A stretch of DNA of 64,000 bases from Streptomyces fradiae ATCC 10745 = DSM 40063 (GCF_008704425.1 NZ_CP023696.1:3706501-3770500); one strand, 5' to 3'. Positions 6,667 to 15,965 are shown, counted from the first letter of the stretch. Translations and numbers: made by a program. Notes: generated from the sequence alone by a model not told the origin.

Positions 6667-7827
6667 GTGCGTCCTCCCCTCACCGCACTGCACGTCGTCC
6701 AGCCGGGGGACGGCGGCGTGGCCCGGGTGGTCACCGATGTGGTCGGCGCCCATGTGGCGCGGGGCATGCGGGTCGCGGTGGCCTGCCCGCCCGGCACCCC
6801 GCTCGCCGACGCCGCACGGGCGCGGGGCGCCGAGGTGCTCCCCTGGCCCGCCCGCCGCGAACCCGGCCCCGACGTCCTCGCCGAGAGCCGTGCCGTCACC
6901 GAACTCGTCGCGCTCGTACGGCCCCACCTCGTCCACGCGCACAGCGCCAAGGCGGGACTCGCCGCACGCCTCGCCCTGCGCGGCGCCGTCCCGACCGTGT
7001 ACCAGCCGCACGCCTGGTCGTTCGAGGCCGTCGAGGGGGCGACCGCCGCCCTGGCCCGCCGCTGGGAGCGGTGGGCCGCCCGCTGGACCGACCGGGTCGT
7101 CTGCGTCAGCGAGGCGGAGCGCCGCCGCGGCGAGCTGGCCGGGGTGCGGGCCTCCTGGACGGTGGTCCACAACGGTGTGGACACCGGCAGGTTCGGCCCC
7201 TTCCCGGCCGCCCCCGCGCGCGCAGCCGCCCGCGCCGCGCTGCTGCCGGGCACGCCACCGGGCGCGCCCGTCGTCGTGTGCGTCGGCCGGCTGTGCCGCC
7301 AGAAGGGCCAGGACCTGCTGCTGAGCGCCTGGAACACCGTCCACGCGCGCGTGCCGGGCGCCCGGCTCGTGCTCGTCGGCGACGGGCCGGACGCGGCCGG
7401 GCTGCGGCCGGGCGCCCACCCGTCCGTGGTCTTCGCCGGGAGCGTCGCCGACCCGCTGCCCTGGTACCGGGCCGCCGACCTCGCCGTCCTGCCGTCCCGC
7501 TGGGAGGGCATGGCACTCGCCCCGCTGGAGGCCATGGCGTCCGGCCGGCCGGTGCTCCTCACCGACGTGGACGGCGCCCGCGAGAGCCTGCCGCCCGGAC
7601 ACGCCGCGCACTGCCTCGTACCGCCCGGCGACGCCGGGGCGCTGGCCGGGGCGCTGGTCCGCCTCCTGCTGCGGCCGATCCTCCGGCAGTCCCTCGCCCG
7701 CCAGGCGCACCAGCACGTCCACGCCCGCTTCGACGTACAGCGCGCGGGCGCCGCCCTCGCCGACGTGTACCGCGAGGTGGCCGCCCTCCCGCGCCACCGC
7801 CCGCTCAGGGAGCCGATCGCCCAGTGA
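6667..7827 (+). CDS. GT4-type glycosyltransferase
   Basis: A retaining GT-B glycosyltransferase of 386 residues that would add a sugar to a lipid-linked intermediate in the cytoplasm. It starts at GTG 6667 behind GAAAGGGG. The N-domain has the acceptor loop PGDGGVARVVTDVV and the motif HLVHAHSAKAGLAARLA. The C-domain shows VVHNGVDTGRFGP, VCVGRLCRQKGQDLLL, LVLVGDGPD and the nucleotide-sugar signature around EGMALAPLEAMASGRPVL (E-x7-E). The stop overlaps the next start as GTGA. Sugar and linkage cannot be read from the sequence. Confidence 0.9.
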   Translation: MRPPLTALHVVQPGDGGVARVVTDVVGAHVARGMRVAVACPPGTPLADAARARGAEVLPWPARREPGPDVLAESRAVTELVALVRPHLVHAHSAKAGLAARLALRGAVPTVYQPHAWSFEAVEGATAALARRWERWAARWTDRVVCVSEAERRRGELAGVRASWTVVHNGVDTGRFGPFPAAPARAAARAALLPGTPPGAPVVVCVGRLCRQKGQDLLLSAWNTVHARVPGARLVLVGDGPDAAGLRPGAHPSVVFAGSVADPLPWYRAADLAVLPSRWEGMALAPLEAMASGRPVLLTDVDGARESLPPGHAAHCLVPPGDAGALAGALVRLLLRPILRQSLARQAHQHVHARFDVQRAGAALADVYREVAALPRHRPLREPIAQ

Positions 7828-9323
7828 CCACGGAAAGCACCAGCACGGCGGCCACTCGCGCCACCCGCGCCATCCGGCCGCCCGCCCCCGTCCCGCGGCG
7901 CCGCCTCGCCCGCTCCGCCCCGCGGCGCCTCCGGCCCGCGGCGGAGGGCCCGTTCGCCGCCGCCCTCGTCGCCGCCGACTGCGCCGCCGTCCTGCCCGCG
8001 GCGACCGCCCTCACCCCCGGACAGCGGTCCGCGGCACTGCTGCTCCAGCTCACCGTGGCCGTCGTCGCCCTCCACGCGCGCGCGGGCCTGTACCGCCCCT
8101 CCGCGCTCGGCTCCGTACGCGCCGCGGCCCACGCCACGTTGGCGGACGAGGTCCCCGCGGTCGCCGCGCGGCTGGCGTTCCTGTGGTGCGCCGCCGCCGC
8201 GCTGCTGGCGGCCCGGTCGCCGGACCTGGCGCTGGCGCCCGGCGCGCTCGCCGCCGCGTACACGCTGCACCTCGCGTCGGCGCTGGCCCTGCGGGGCGCC
8301 GTCCACCTGCGGCGCCGCCGCACCGCGCGCGACCAGCCCGGCGCGGCGCTCGTCGTGGGGGCCGCGCCCGCCGCGCAGCGGCTCGCCGCACTGCTGCACC
8401 AGCACCCCGAGTACGGCGTGCGTCCGGTCGGCCTGGTCACCCCCGCGGACGAGCCGGACATCCCGCCGCCCGCCGGACAGGCGCCGGCGGTGCCCGCGCT
8501 GCCGGTGCTCAGCTCCCCGGAGGACGTGGGGCGGGCCGTCATCCAGAACGGCGTGCGGGACGCCCTGTTCGTCTCGGGCGCGGACGGCGCGCCCCGGCCC
8601 GACCACGTCGCCCTGCTGCGGCGGCACGGCTGCGCCACCTGGCTGGTGGGCGGCCCCGCGCGCGTGGAGGGCCGTCCCGCGCCGATGGGGCGGCACCTGT
8701 GGGGGTACTCGTTCCGCCTGCTGGAGCCGGCGCCCGAAGCCGGTGGGGGACGGGCGGCCAAGCGGGCCCTGGACGTCGTCGGCGCCGTGCTGTTGCTGGT
8801 GGCCGCCGCGCCCGTGCTGCTGCTGTGCGCCGCCGCCGTGCGCCTGGCCGACGGGCCGGGCGTCCTGTTCCGGCAGGAGCGCGTCGGCGAGGGCGGGCGC
8901 CTCTTCACCCTCCTGAAGTTCCGCACCCTGCGCCCCGCGGACGAACGGGAGGCCGCGACGCGCTGGAGCGTCGCCCACGACGAACGGCTGGGCGCCGTCG
9001 GCGCGTTCCTGCGCCGCACCTCCCTGGACGAGCTGCCGCAGCTGTGGAACGTGCTGCGCGGCGACATGAGCCTCGTCGGGCCCCGTCCGGAGCGCCCCTA
9101 CTTCGTCGAGCGCTTCAGCCGGCTCCACCCCGACTACGCCGCACGGCACCGGATGCCCGCCGGGCTGACGGGCCTCGCGCAGGTGCACGGACTGCGCGGG
9201 GACACCTCCATCGAGGACCGCTGCCGCTTCGACAACCACTACATCGACCACTGGTCGCTCCGGCAGGACGTGCGGATCCTGCTGCGCACCGCCGCCGCCC
9301 TGTTCCGCCCCGCGGGCAGCTGA
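7824..9323 (+). CDS. Polyprenyl-phosphate sugar-1-phosphate transferase (initiating transferase)
   Basis: Starts polysaccharide assembly by moving a sugar-1-phosphate onto undecaprenyl phosphate. The 499-residue protein starts at GTG 7824. The N-terminal half carries several membrane segments (about 55-150) and a CoA-binding-like fold (ALVVGAAPAAQRLAALL, GVRPVGLV). The C-terminal catalytic domain from about 310 has AAKRALDVVGAVLLL, then LFRQERVGEGGRLFTLLKFR, SLDELPQLWNVLRGDMSL and VGPRPERPYF, which are hallmarks of the WbaP/WcaJ family. The stop and next start overlap as TGATG. It marks the cluster as undecaprenyl-dependent. Confidence 0.94.
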   Translation: MTTESTSTAATRATRAIRPPAPVPRRRLARSAPRRLRPAAEGPFAAALVAADCAAVLPAATALTPGQRSAALLLQLTVAVVALHARAGLYRPSALGSVRAAAHATLADEVPAVAARLAFLWCAAAALLAARSPDLALAPGALAAAYTLHLASALALRGAVHLRRRRTARDQPGAALVVGAAPAAQRLAALLHQHPEYGVRPVGLVTPADEPDIPPPAGQAPAVPALPVLSSPEDVGRAVIQNGVRDALFVSGADGAPRPDHVALLRRHGCATWLVGGPARVEGRPAPMGRHLWGYSFRLLEPAPEAGGGRAAKRALDVVGAVLLLVAAAPVLLLCAAAVRLADGPGVLFRQERVGEGGRLFTLLKFRTLRPADEREAATRWSVAHDERLGAVGAFLRRTSLDELPQLWNVLRGDMSLVGPRPERPYFVERFSRLHPDYAARHRMPAGLTGLAQVHGLRGDTSIEDRCRFDNHYIDHWSLRQDVRILLRTAAALFRPAGS

Positions 9324-11056
9324 TGGCCGCCTCCGCCCTTCCCCCCGCCTCGACCGCGGCCGCTCCCGCCGCCTCGGCCGCGGCCGTTCCCACCGCCTCG
9401 CGGGCCGTGTGTGCCCCCGCCGCCGCGCGGGGCCCCGCCTCGCGCGGCGGCGGCGCCGCGGGTGGCGCGCGCGCCGGGTCCCCCGGGTCCCCCGTGCCTC
9501 CCCCGCCGCCCGTGCCCCGGGCGTCCTGCGGGGCCTTCGCGTACGGGCTCCGCCTTCCCGCCGCCCGGGCCGCCGCGGGCCGCCACGCCCACCTCCTGCC
9601 GCTCCTCGCCGTCGTGGCACTCCTCCTCGTGCCGCCCGGCCGGGGGCCGGACGCCGGGGGCGGCACCCTGGCCGACGCCGCGTCAGGACTGCTGGTCCTC
9701 TGGTGCCTCGTACGCGTCGCCCGCGCGCGCGTGCGGCCCCTCACGCGGCTGGCGGCGGTCGTCGTCGGCCTGCCGGTCGTCGGGCTGTGCGCCGCCGCCG
9801 TCACCGCCCACGACCCGGCCGCGGCCCTGCCCGGACTCGTCCGCCACCTCCAGGTGTTCGTCCTGGTCCCGGCCGCCGTCGTGCTGACCCTGCGCGACCG
9901 CCGCGACCTCGTCGCCGTCGCCTGGGCGCTGATCGGCCTCGCGCTCGTCCAGGGCGGCGTCGGCGTCGTCCAGTACGCCACCGGGACGGGCGCCTCGTAC
10001 CGGGGCGAGGACGTCCGCGCGGTCGGCACGTTCGGCCCGACCGACGTGATGGGCATGGCGACCGTCGTCGCGTACGGGATCGTCGCGGCCGTCGGTCTCG
10101 CGCTCGGCGCGCCCGCCCGCAGCCGGGCGCGGTTCGCCGCCCTCGGCTGCGCGGCGCTCCTCGCCGTCCCGCTCGTGCTGTCCTTCAGCCGGGGCGCGTG
10201 GATCGCCACCCTGCTGGCCTGCGCGGCGCAGCTGGTGGCGACGGGGCCGCGCCGCGCCCTCCGCGCGGCCCTGGCGGCGGGCGCCCTCGCCGTCGTCCTC
10301 GTCGGCGGGCTCGGAGTGGGCTCCGCCATGGTGCAGGAGCGGGTCGCCAGCATCACCCGGGTCGCCGCCGCGCCGGACCGGTCCGTCACCGACCGGTACG
10401 CGATGTGGGCGGCCGCCGCCGGGATGTGGCGCGACCGGCCCCTCACCGGCGTCGGCCTGAAGGGCTTCCCCGCCCACCGCGACAGCCACGCGTCGCTCGC
10501 CCTGTCGTCGGGGAGCGACACGGCCGGGGCGGGCATGGGGTTCCGGCGGCAGCCGCTGCTGTCGCCGCACAACATGTACCTGCTGGTCCTGGGCGAGCAG
10601 GGACTGCTGGGCCTGCTGGCGCTCGGGGGCGGCTGGCTGGCGCTGCTGCTGTGCGGCTGCCGCCGCCTCCCGGCCGCCCTGCGCACCGGCCGGGAGGCGG
10701 ACTGCGCGCTGGTCGCGCTCGGACTGCTGGGGTGGCAGCTGGTGGACTTCCTGTACGCCGACATCGGCGGTCCGTCCACCGTCCTGACGGCCGTCGTGCT
10801 GGGCGTCTCCGCCTGGTGGGCGCTCGCACCCCGCGACGCCGAGGCCGGGACCGCAGCCGGGGGCCGGAGCCGGTCGGCGTCCGGGGAGGGGGCCGGGGCT
10901 GCCGGGGGCGGGCCCGGGGTCGGGGCCGGGGCCCGGAGGAGCGGGTGCGGGGTCCGGAGCGGGGCCGGGCTTCGGAGTGGTGCCGGGGTCCGGTGCGGGT
11001 TTCGGGGCGGGCCTGGCACCGTGCCGGGAGCCGTGCCGCCGGGAGGCCGCCCGTGA
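9323..11056 (+). CDS. O-antigen ligase / Wzy-like polysaccharide polymerase
   Basis: A 577-residue multi-span membrane protein of the O-antigen ligase/polymerase family, which joins or transfers lipid-linked glycans outside the membrane. Residues 1-75 are Ala/Pro-rich. About ten hydrophobic segments run from 90 to 505. The large external loop holds the family pattern RDRPLTGVGLKGFP near residues 371-384 and SPHNMYLLVLGEQGLLGL, with the conserved His in H-N-x-Y. A Gly/Arg-rich cytoplasmic tail of about 65 residues (GAGARRSGCGVRSGAG) ends the protein. The stop overlaps the next gene as GTGA. Polymerase and ligase cannot be told apart here. Confidence 0.88.
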   Translation: MAASALPPASTAAAPAASAAAVPTASRAVCAPAAARGPASRGGGAAGGARAGSPGSPVPPPPPVPRASCGAFAYGLRLPAARAAAGRHAHLLPLLAVVALLLVPPGRGPDAGGGTLADAASGLLVLWCLVRVARARVRPLTRLAAVVVGLPVVGLCAAAVTAHDPAAALPGLVRHLQVFVLVPAAVVLTLRDRRDLVAVAWALIGLALVQGGVGVVQYATGTGASYRGEDVRAVGTFGPTDVMGMATVVAYGIVAAVGLALGAPARSRARFAALGCAALLAVPLVLSFSRGAWIATLLACAAQLVATGPRRALRAALAAGALAVVLVGGLGVGSAMVQERVASITRVAAAPDRSVTDRYAMWAAAAGMWRDRPLTGVGLKGFPAHRDSHASLALSSGSDTAGAGMGFRRQPLLSPHNMYLLVLGEQGLLGLLALGGGWLALLLCGCRRLPAALRTGREADCALVALGLLGWQLVDFLYADIGGPSTVLTAVVLGVSAWWALAPRDAEAGTAAGGRSRSASGEGAGAAGGGPGVGAGARRSGCGVRSGAGLRSGAGVRCGFRGGPGTVPGAVPPGGRP

Positions 11057-12972
11057 GCCGGGGGGCCGCCGCACCGGTGGAGAGGCCGCGGCCGGCCGGC
11101 GGCGCGTGGGCGCCGTCCAACCGGTTCCTCGCGCGCGCCGCGCTGCTGACGGGCGCGTTCACCGCGGTCGGCGCCCTGCTGGGCCTGCTCCGCGACCAGT
11201 TGCTGGCCCACACCTTCGGGGCGGGCCCGGACACGGACGCGTTCCTCGTCGCCTGGACGGTGCCCGAGTTCGCCTCCACGCTGCTCATCGAGGACGCCAT
11301 GGCGCTCGTCCTCGTCCCCGCCTTCAGCCGCGCCCTGGCGGCGCGGGCCGACGCGGGCGCGGGCGGGCACGACCCGGTGCGGGACCTCGTGAGGACCACG
11401 CTGCCCCGCACGGCGGCGGTCACCGCCGCGGTGGCCGCGCTCGTCGCCGCCGCCGCGCCCCTGCTCGTACCGCTGCTCGCGCCGGGGCTCCCCGAGCAGC
11501 GGCTCGCCGTCGACTGCACCCGGCTGACCGCCACGTGCGTCCTGTCCTTCGCGCTGGCCGGCTACTTCAGCGCCGCGCTGCGGGCGCACGGGCGGTACCT
11601 GGCGCCCGCCGCGATCTACGTCGCGTACAACACCGGCATCATCACGGCGGTCGTCCTGTTCGGCCCCGCGGGGGGCGTACGGGCGGCGGCGGCCGGGGTC
11701 GCGGCCGGCGGGGCGCTCATGGTCCTGATCCAGGCGCCCGACCTCGTACGGCGGCTGCGGCGGCGCTCGCCCGGCACCGCGGCGGAGCGCGGCGCGGGAG
11801 GGCGCGGCGGAGGCCCGGCCGCGGCGCGACGGACCGCAGCCGATCGGGGGCCGACGGAGCCGGCGACAGCCGGTGGGGGCGCGGGGGATCGGGGCCCGGC
11901 CGCGGGTCTCCGCGCGGGGCGGGGTGCGGCCGGTGGGGACGTGGCGGTACCGGCCGCCGGGGGGCGGGCCGCGGAGGGCGGGGACGCGCCCGCGCCCCCG
12001 GCGGGCTCGGGGGGCGGCGGGGCCGGGTCGGCCGGGCTCGTGACGGCGCTCGTCGCACCGGTCGTCCTCTTCGCCGTCGGCAGGCAGTCGCAGGTCCTCG
12101 TCGAGCGCTTCCTCGCGGCGCCGCTGCCCGCGGGCGCGATCTCCCACCTCAACTACGCGCAGAAGGTGGCCCAGCTGCCGATGGTGCTGTCGCTCATGCT
12201 GTGCACCGTCAGCTTCCCGGTCATCGCGCGGGCGCTGGCCGCCGGCGACCGGGAGGCCGCACGGCGCCGCGCGGAACGCGACCTGCTGCTCGCGGGTGTC
12301 GTCGTCCTCGTCGGCGCCGCGACCGTCGCCGCCGCCGCCCCGCAGATCGTCGGGCTCCTCTTCCAGCGCGGCGCGTTCGACGCCGCCGACACCGCCGCCA
12401 CGGCGTCCGTCATGCGCGTCTACGCCCTCGGCCTCCTCGGCCACGCCATGGTCAGCGCGCTCGGCCGCTGCTACTTCTCCGAGTCCCGCCCGCTGTGGTT
12501 CCCCGCCGCCGCGATGGCCCTCGGCGTGGCCGTGAACGCCGCGCTGGGCGCCCTGTGGGCGGACCGCTGGGGCACCGCGGGCATCGCGCTCGCCAACGCC
12601 GCGGGCATCACCCTGACCGCCGCCCTGCTGCTCGCCGGGACGGGCCGGCGCCGGGTCCCGCTCTCGGCCCCCGCCGTCGCGGGCGGCCTCGCCCGGCTCG
12701 CGGCGGCCGCCGCCCTGGCGACCGCCGCCGGACGGCTGTGCGCCCCGTGGGCCGCCCACCCGCTGCTCGGCACCGCACTCGCCGCCGCCGCCGTCCTCGC
12801 CGTCTTCGTCACCGCCGCCCACGTCCTGCGGGCGCCGCTCGTCCCCCACCTCACGCGCGTGGCGCTGACCGCCGCGCGCCGCCCCCTCCCGCGAAAGCAC
12901 CGCCATGCTCCGACGCACCCCGCCGCCCCCCTGGATCGCGATGTACCACTCCGTCGACACCGACAGGGATGA
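11053..12972 (+). CDS. MurJ/MviN-like lipid-linked oligosaccharide flippase
   Basis: Predicted flippase that would move the lipid-linked repeat unit across the membrane. The 639-residue product has the MOP-superfamily pattern: LLTGAFTAVGALLGLLRDQL, then FGAGPDTDAFLVAWTVPEF and ISHLNYAQKVAQLPMVLSLM, with about 14 membrane segments. MurJ proteins are usually 500-550 residues. The surplus is an inserted Gly/Ala/Arg low-complexity loop of about 90 residues at 240-330, between membrane segments, followed by APVVLFAVGRQSQVLVERFL. It replaces the Wzx expected in such a cluster. Its last 68 bases overlap the next gene. Confidence 0.9.
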   Translation: MSRGAAAPVERPRPAGGAWAPSNRFLARAALLTGAFTAVGALLGLLRDQLLAHTFGAGPDTDAFLVAWTVPEFASTLLIEDAMALVLVPAFSRALAARADAGAGGHDPVRDLVRTTLPRTAAVTAAVAALVAAAAPLLVPLLAPGLPEQRLAVDCTRLTATCVLSFALAGYFSAALRAHGRYLAPAAIYVAYNTGIITAVVLFGPAGGVRAAAAGVAAGGALMVLIQAPDLVRRLRRRSPGTAAERGAGGRGGGPAAARRTAADRGPTEPATAGGGAGDRGPAAGLRAGRGAAGGDVAVPAAGGRAAEGGDAPAPPAGSGGGGAGSAGLVTALVAPVVLFAVGRQSQVLVERFLAAPLPAGAISHLNYAQKVAQLPMVLSLMLCTVSFPVIARALAAGDREAARRRAERDLLLAGVVVLVGAATVAAAAPQIVGLLFQRGAFDAADTAATASVMRVYALGLLGHAMVSALGRCYFSESRPLWFPAAAMALGVAVNAALGALWADRWGTAGIALANAAGITLTAALLLAGTGRRRVPLSAPAVAGGLARLAAAAALATAAGRLCAPWAAHPLLGTALAAAAVLAVFVTAAHVLRAPLVPHLTRVALTAARRPLPRKHRHAPTHPAAPLDRDVPLRRHRQG

Positions 12973-13732
12973 CCCGTACCGCGTCACCGTCACGCCCGGC
13001 CGGCTCGACGCCCAGCTGCGCTGGTTGCGCGCGCGGGGGTTGCGCGGCGTCGCCGTGCGCGACCTCCTCGCCGCCCACGCGCGTGGCGCGGCCCACGGGC
13101 TGGTCGGGCTCACCTTCGACGACGGGTACGCCGACTTCCTCCGGCACGCCGTCCCGCTGCTGCGCCGCCACGGCTGCACGGCCACGGTGTTCGCCCTGCC
13201 CGGCCGGCTGGGCGGCGACAACGCCTGGGATCCGCTGGGCCCCCGCAAGCCGCTCCTCACCGCGGAGGGGCTCCGCAGCTGCGCCGAGGCCGGCATGGAG
13301 GTCGCCTCGCACGGTCTGCGCCACGTCTCCCTGCCGCCCGCCGACGACACGACCCTCCAGGACGAGCTGCGCGGCAGCCGCGACCTGCTGCACGCCCTGA
13401 CCGGCGAGCCGCCGGCCGGCTTCTGCTACCCGTACGGGCACGTCGACGCGCGCGTGGCGGCGGCGGCGCGGGACGCCGGGTACGCGTACGCCTGCGCCAT
13501 CGACCCCGGACGGCTGAGCGGCGTACACGCCCTGCCGCGCGTCCACGTCGGCCAGCGGGACACGGCGCTGCGGCTGCACGCCAAGCGCCGTCTGCACGCC
13601 CTGCGCCGCCGCACCCCCGCCGGCCTGCCTGCCGCAGTCGCGGACCCAGCCGCAGCCGCGGACTCAGCCGCAGCCGCGGAGACGGACACGGGCACGTACG
13701 CGGGTCCCCGCACGGGGACGCGGGCGTCATGA
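12905..13732 (+). CDS. NodB-family polysaccharide deacetylase
   Basis: Carbohydrate esterase 4 (NodB) protein of 275 residues, expected to remove N-acetyl groups from a glycan. Motif 1 is LTFDDGYADFL (catalytic and metal Asp), motif 2 is ASHGLRHVSL (the H-x3-H metal ligands), motif 3 is CYPYGHVDARV. No signal peptide or membrane segment is present, so it would act in the cytoplasm on the lipid-linked precursor. Residues 1-20 (LRRTPPPPWIAMYHSV) overlap the flippase gene by 68 bases; an internal ATG at MYHSV is too late because that motif belongs to the family core. The tail after 235 is Ala-rich. ATGA coupling to the next gene. Confidence 0.9.
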   Translation: MLRRTPPPPWIAMYHSVDTDRDDPYRVTVTPGRLDAQLRWLRARGLRGVAVRDLLAAHARGAAHGLVGLTFDDGYADFLRHAVPLLRRHGCTATVFALPGRLGGDNAWDPLGPRKPLLTAEGLRSCAEAGMEVASHGLRHVSLPPADDTTLQDELRGSRDLLHALTGEPPAGFCYPYGHVDARVAAAARDAGYAYACAIDPGRLSGVHALPRVHVGQRDTALRLHAKRRLHALRRRTPAGLPAAVADPAAAADSAAAAETDTGTYAGPRTGTRAS

Positions 13733-14841
13733 GGGTCCTGCACGTCATCACCGGCCTGGGCATCGGCGGCGCCGAGCAGCAGCTGCGGCTCCTGCTGCGC
13801 CACCTCCCGGTCCGCAGCTCCGTGGTCACCCTCACCAACCCCGGCCCCGTCGCGGACGCCCTGCGCGCCGACGGTGTGCCCGTCACCCACCTCGGCATGC
13901 GCGGCAACCGCGACCTGGCCGCCCTGCCCCGCCTCGTCCGGCACATCCGGCGCGGCCGGTACGACATCGTCCACACGCACCTGTACCGGGCCTGCGTGTA
14001 CGGCAGGGTCGCCGCCCGCCTCGCGGGGGTCCGGCACATCGTCGCGACCGAGCACTCCCTGGGCGCCGCGCAGATCGAGGGCCGCCCGCTGAGCGCCGGC
14101 GCCCGCGCCCTGTACCTGGGGACCGAGCGCCTCGGCAGCGCCACCGTCGCCGTCTCCGACACGGTCGCCCGGCGTCTGGCGGACTGGGGCGTCCGCCCGC
14201 ACCGCATCAGCGTCGTCCCGAACGGGGTCGACGCGGCGCGCCTCGCCCACGACCAGGAGGCCCGCCGGGTCGCCCGGAGGCGGCTCGGCATCCCCGCCGG
14301 CGCGTACGTGGTGGGCGGCGTCGGCCGGCTGGTGCCCGGCAAGCGGTTCGACGCGCTGGTGGGCGCCCTCGCCGAGCTCCCCGCCGACGTGCGGCTGCTC
14401 CTCGTCGGCGAGGGCCCCGAACGGCGGCGCCTGGAACGGCTGGCCGCCGCCGAAGGCGTGGACGGGCGGGTCGTGTGGGCGGGCGCCGTGACGCGGGAGC
14501 TGCCGGCGCTGCTGTCCGCGATGGACCTCTTCGTATCGCCGTCCGCCGACGAGGCGTTCGGGCTCGCCGTCGTGGAGGCCCTGGCCGCCGGGCTGCCCGT
14601 CCGGTACGCGGCCTGCCCGGCGCTGGACGACCTGCCGCCGCACGAGGCGCCCGGGGCCCGGCGGATCGGCGGCACCGTCGCCGACGTGGCCGCGGCGGTA
14701 CGGGCGGCCCGCGCCGCCCACGCGGAACACCCCCGGCACCGGCCCGCGCCCCCGGCTGTGCACCGCTACGACGTCGCGCGCAGCGCGCGGCAGCTCACCA
14801 CCCTCTACCGGACCCTCTACCGAGAAGCGAGTGACCGATGA
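13729..14841 (+). CDS. GT4-type glycosyltransferase
   Basis: A second GT-B glycosyltransferase, 370 residues. The N-terminal GGAEQQL loop in VITGLGIGGAEQQLRLL and YDIVHTHLYRACVYGR are typical of WbpY/PimB-like enzymes. The C-domain has VVPNGVDAARL, GGVGRLVPGKRFD, LLLVGEGPERRRLERL and EAFGLAVVEALAAGLPV, with the conserved E-x7-E. It starts with ATG in an ATGA overlap with the deacetylase gene and ends in an ATGA overlap with the Wzz-like gene, so it belongs to the same operon. The donor sugar is unknown. Confidence 0.9.
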   Translation: MRVLHVITGLGIGGAEQQLRLLLRHLPVRSSVVTLTNPGPVADALRADGVPVTHLGMRGNRDLAALPRLVRHIRRGRYDIVHTHLYRACVYGRVAARLAGVRHIVATEHSLGAAQIEGRPLSAGARALYLGTERLGSATVAVSDTVARRLADWGVRPHRISVVPNGVDAARLAHDQEARRVARRRLGIPAGAYVVGGVGRLVPGKRFDALVGALAELPADVRLLLVGEGPERRRLERLAAAEGVDGRVVWAGAVTRELPALLSAMDLFVSPSADEAFGLAVVEALAAGLPVRYAACPALDDLPPHEAPGARRIGGTVADVAAAVRAARAAHAEHPRHRPAPPAVHRYDVARSARQLTTLYRTLYREASDR

Positions 14842-15965
14842 CCCCCCGAACCCTCCCCGAACGGCGGCCTGCCGCGAGGCTCATCCGCCGAGGCGCCGGG
14901 CTGCCGCGCCCGGGCCGCGCCTGGACCGTCCCGGTGGCGGCGCTGGCCGGCGCCCTCGCCGGCGGCGCATACGGCCTGCTGGCCCCCGCCGAGTACGCGG
15001 CCACCAGCTATGTGGTGGTCGTCCCCGAGGAGGGCTCCGACCCGGCCGGGGCGATGGGCCTGGCCCAGGCCTACGGGCGGGTCGCCACGGATGTCGCCCT
15101 GGCCGGGGACGCCGCCGTCTGGGCGCGGGTGTCCCCGGCTGTGCTCAGGGCGGGCGTGGCGGCCGCCACCTCCCCCGACGCGCCGATGATCTCGATCACG
15201 GCCCGCTCCGGGAAGCCCGCGACCGCCGCCGCGATGGCCGACGGGGTGGCGCGGGCCCTGGTGCAGAAGGGCACCCACGCGGAGGCCAGCACCCATGTGA
15301 AGGTCGTCCAGTTCTCGCGCGCGACGACCCCGACGAGCCCCGCCTCGCCGTCGGCGCCGCTGGCGGCGCTGGTGGGCGCCGCCGGGGGAGGGCTGCTGGG
15401 CGGCCTGGCGCTGCTGGTCCGCCCGCGCCGGGACGCGGTGGGCGAGGGCGCGGAGGGTGCGGCGGGCGAGGGCGCGGAGGGCCCGGAGGGCGCGGAGGGC
15501 GGCACGACGGCTGTCCCCGGCGCATCGGCTGTCCCCGGCACGACGGCCGGCCCTGCCACGACGGCCGGCCCTGGCGGGGCGGCCGGCCCTGGTGGTTCGG
15601 TTGCGCACGGTGGGGCGGTCGCACGCGGCGGGGCGGGGGAGCCGGTCGCGGGCGACCACAGGGCCGATGAACCGGTCGCGGGCGACCACGAGGCGGGGGA
15701 GCCGACCGAGCGCGCCGGGGCGGGGACGGAACCGGCCCCCGGCACCGGCAGGGCGGCGCCGGAGAAGGCGGCGGACGCCGGTGGGGCGCCGGAGCCGTCC
15801 TCCGGCACCGGTGAAGCCGCGGAAGGGGCCGCAGGCACCGGCAAGGCGGCCAAGGGGGCCTCCCGCTCCCGCAAGGCGGCGAAGGGGGCACCCGGCACCC
15901 GCGAGCGCGGGGCGGCCGTGCCGGGGCCCGCTGTCGGCGACGCGTCGCAGGCGGGGGCCGTATGA
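14838..15965 (+). CDS. Wzz-like chain-length / capsular polysaccharide co-polymerase protein
   Basis: A 375-residue membrane protein. A first membrane segment at about 31-50 (VPVAALAGALAGGAYGLLAP) is followed by the Wzz-type external domain (YAATSYVVVVPEEGSDPAGA to ALVQKGTHAEASTHVKVV, about 55-160) and a second membrane segment at 178-200. The external domain is much shorter than in Wzz/YveK proteins. There is no Walker motif and no Tyr-rich tail, so no kinase is fused or encoded nearby. The last 175 residues are Gly/Ala/Pro-rich with Lys-rich units (TGKAAKGASRSRKAAKG). Coupled at both ends by ATGA. It may set chain length or act as a scaffold. Confidence 0.75.
   Translation: MTPRTLPERRPAARLIRRGAGLPRPGRAWTVPVAALAGALAGGAYGLLAPAEYAATSYVVVVPEEGSDPAGAMGLAQAYGRVATDVALAGDAAVWARVSPAVLRAGVAAATSPDAPMISITARSGKPATAAAMADGVARALVQKGTHAEASTHVKVVQFSRATTPTSPASPSAPLAALVGAAGGGLLGGLALLVRPRRDAVGEGAEGAAGEGAEGPEGAEGGTTAVPGASAVPGTTAGPATTAGPGGAAGPGGSVAHGGAVARGGAGEPVAGDHRADEPVAGDHEAGEPTERAGAGTEPAPGTGRAAPEKAADAGGAPEPSSGTGEAAEGAAGTGKAAKGASRSRKAAKGAPGTRERGAAVPGPAVGDASQAGAV

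Noticed and set aside
5298..9323. One open frame of 1,341 codons across the first polysaccharide genes
   Set aside because: Only the last 499 codons (from GTG 7824) give family signatures. The upstream part is Arg/Pro/Gly-rich shadow sequence antiparallel or out of frame to the surface protein and glycosyltransferase genes, a normal effect of very high G+C.
9115..13350. Minus-strand open frame of 1,411 codons
   Set aside because: It lies opposite four recognised genes with membrane and enzyme signatures, has low-complexity Arg/Gly/Pro composition and no domain.
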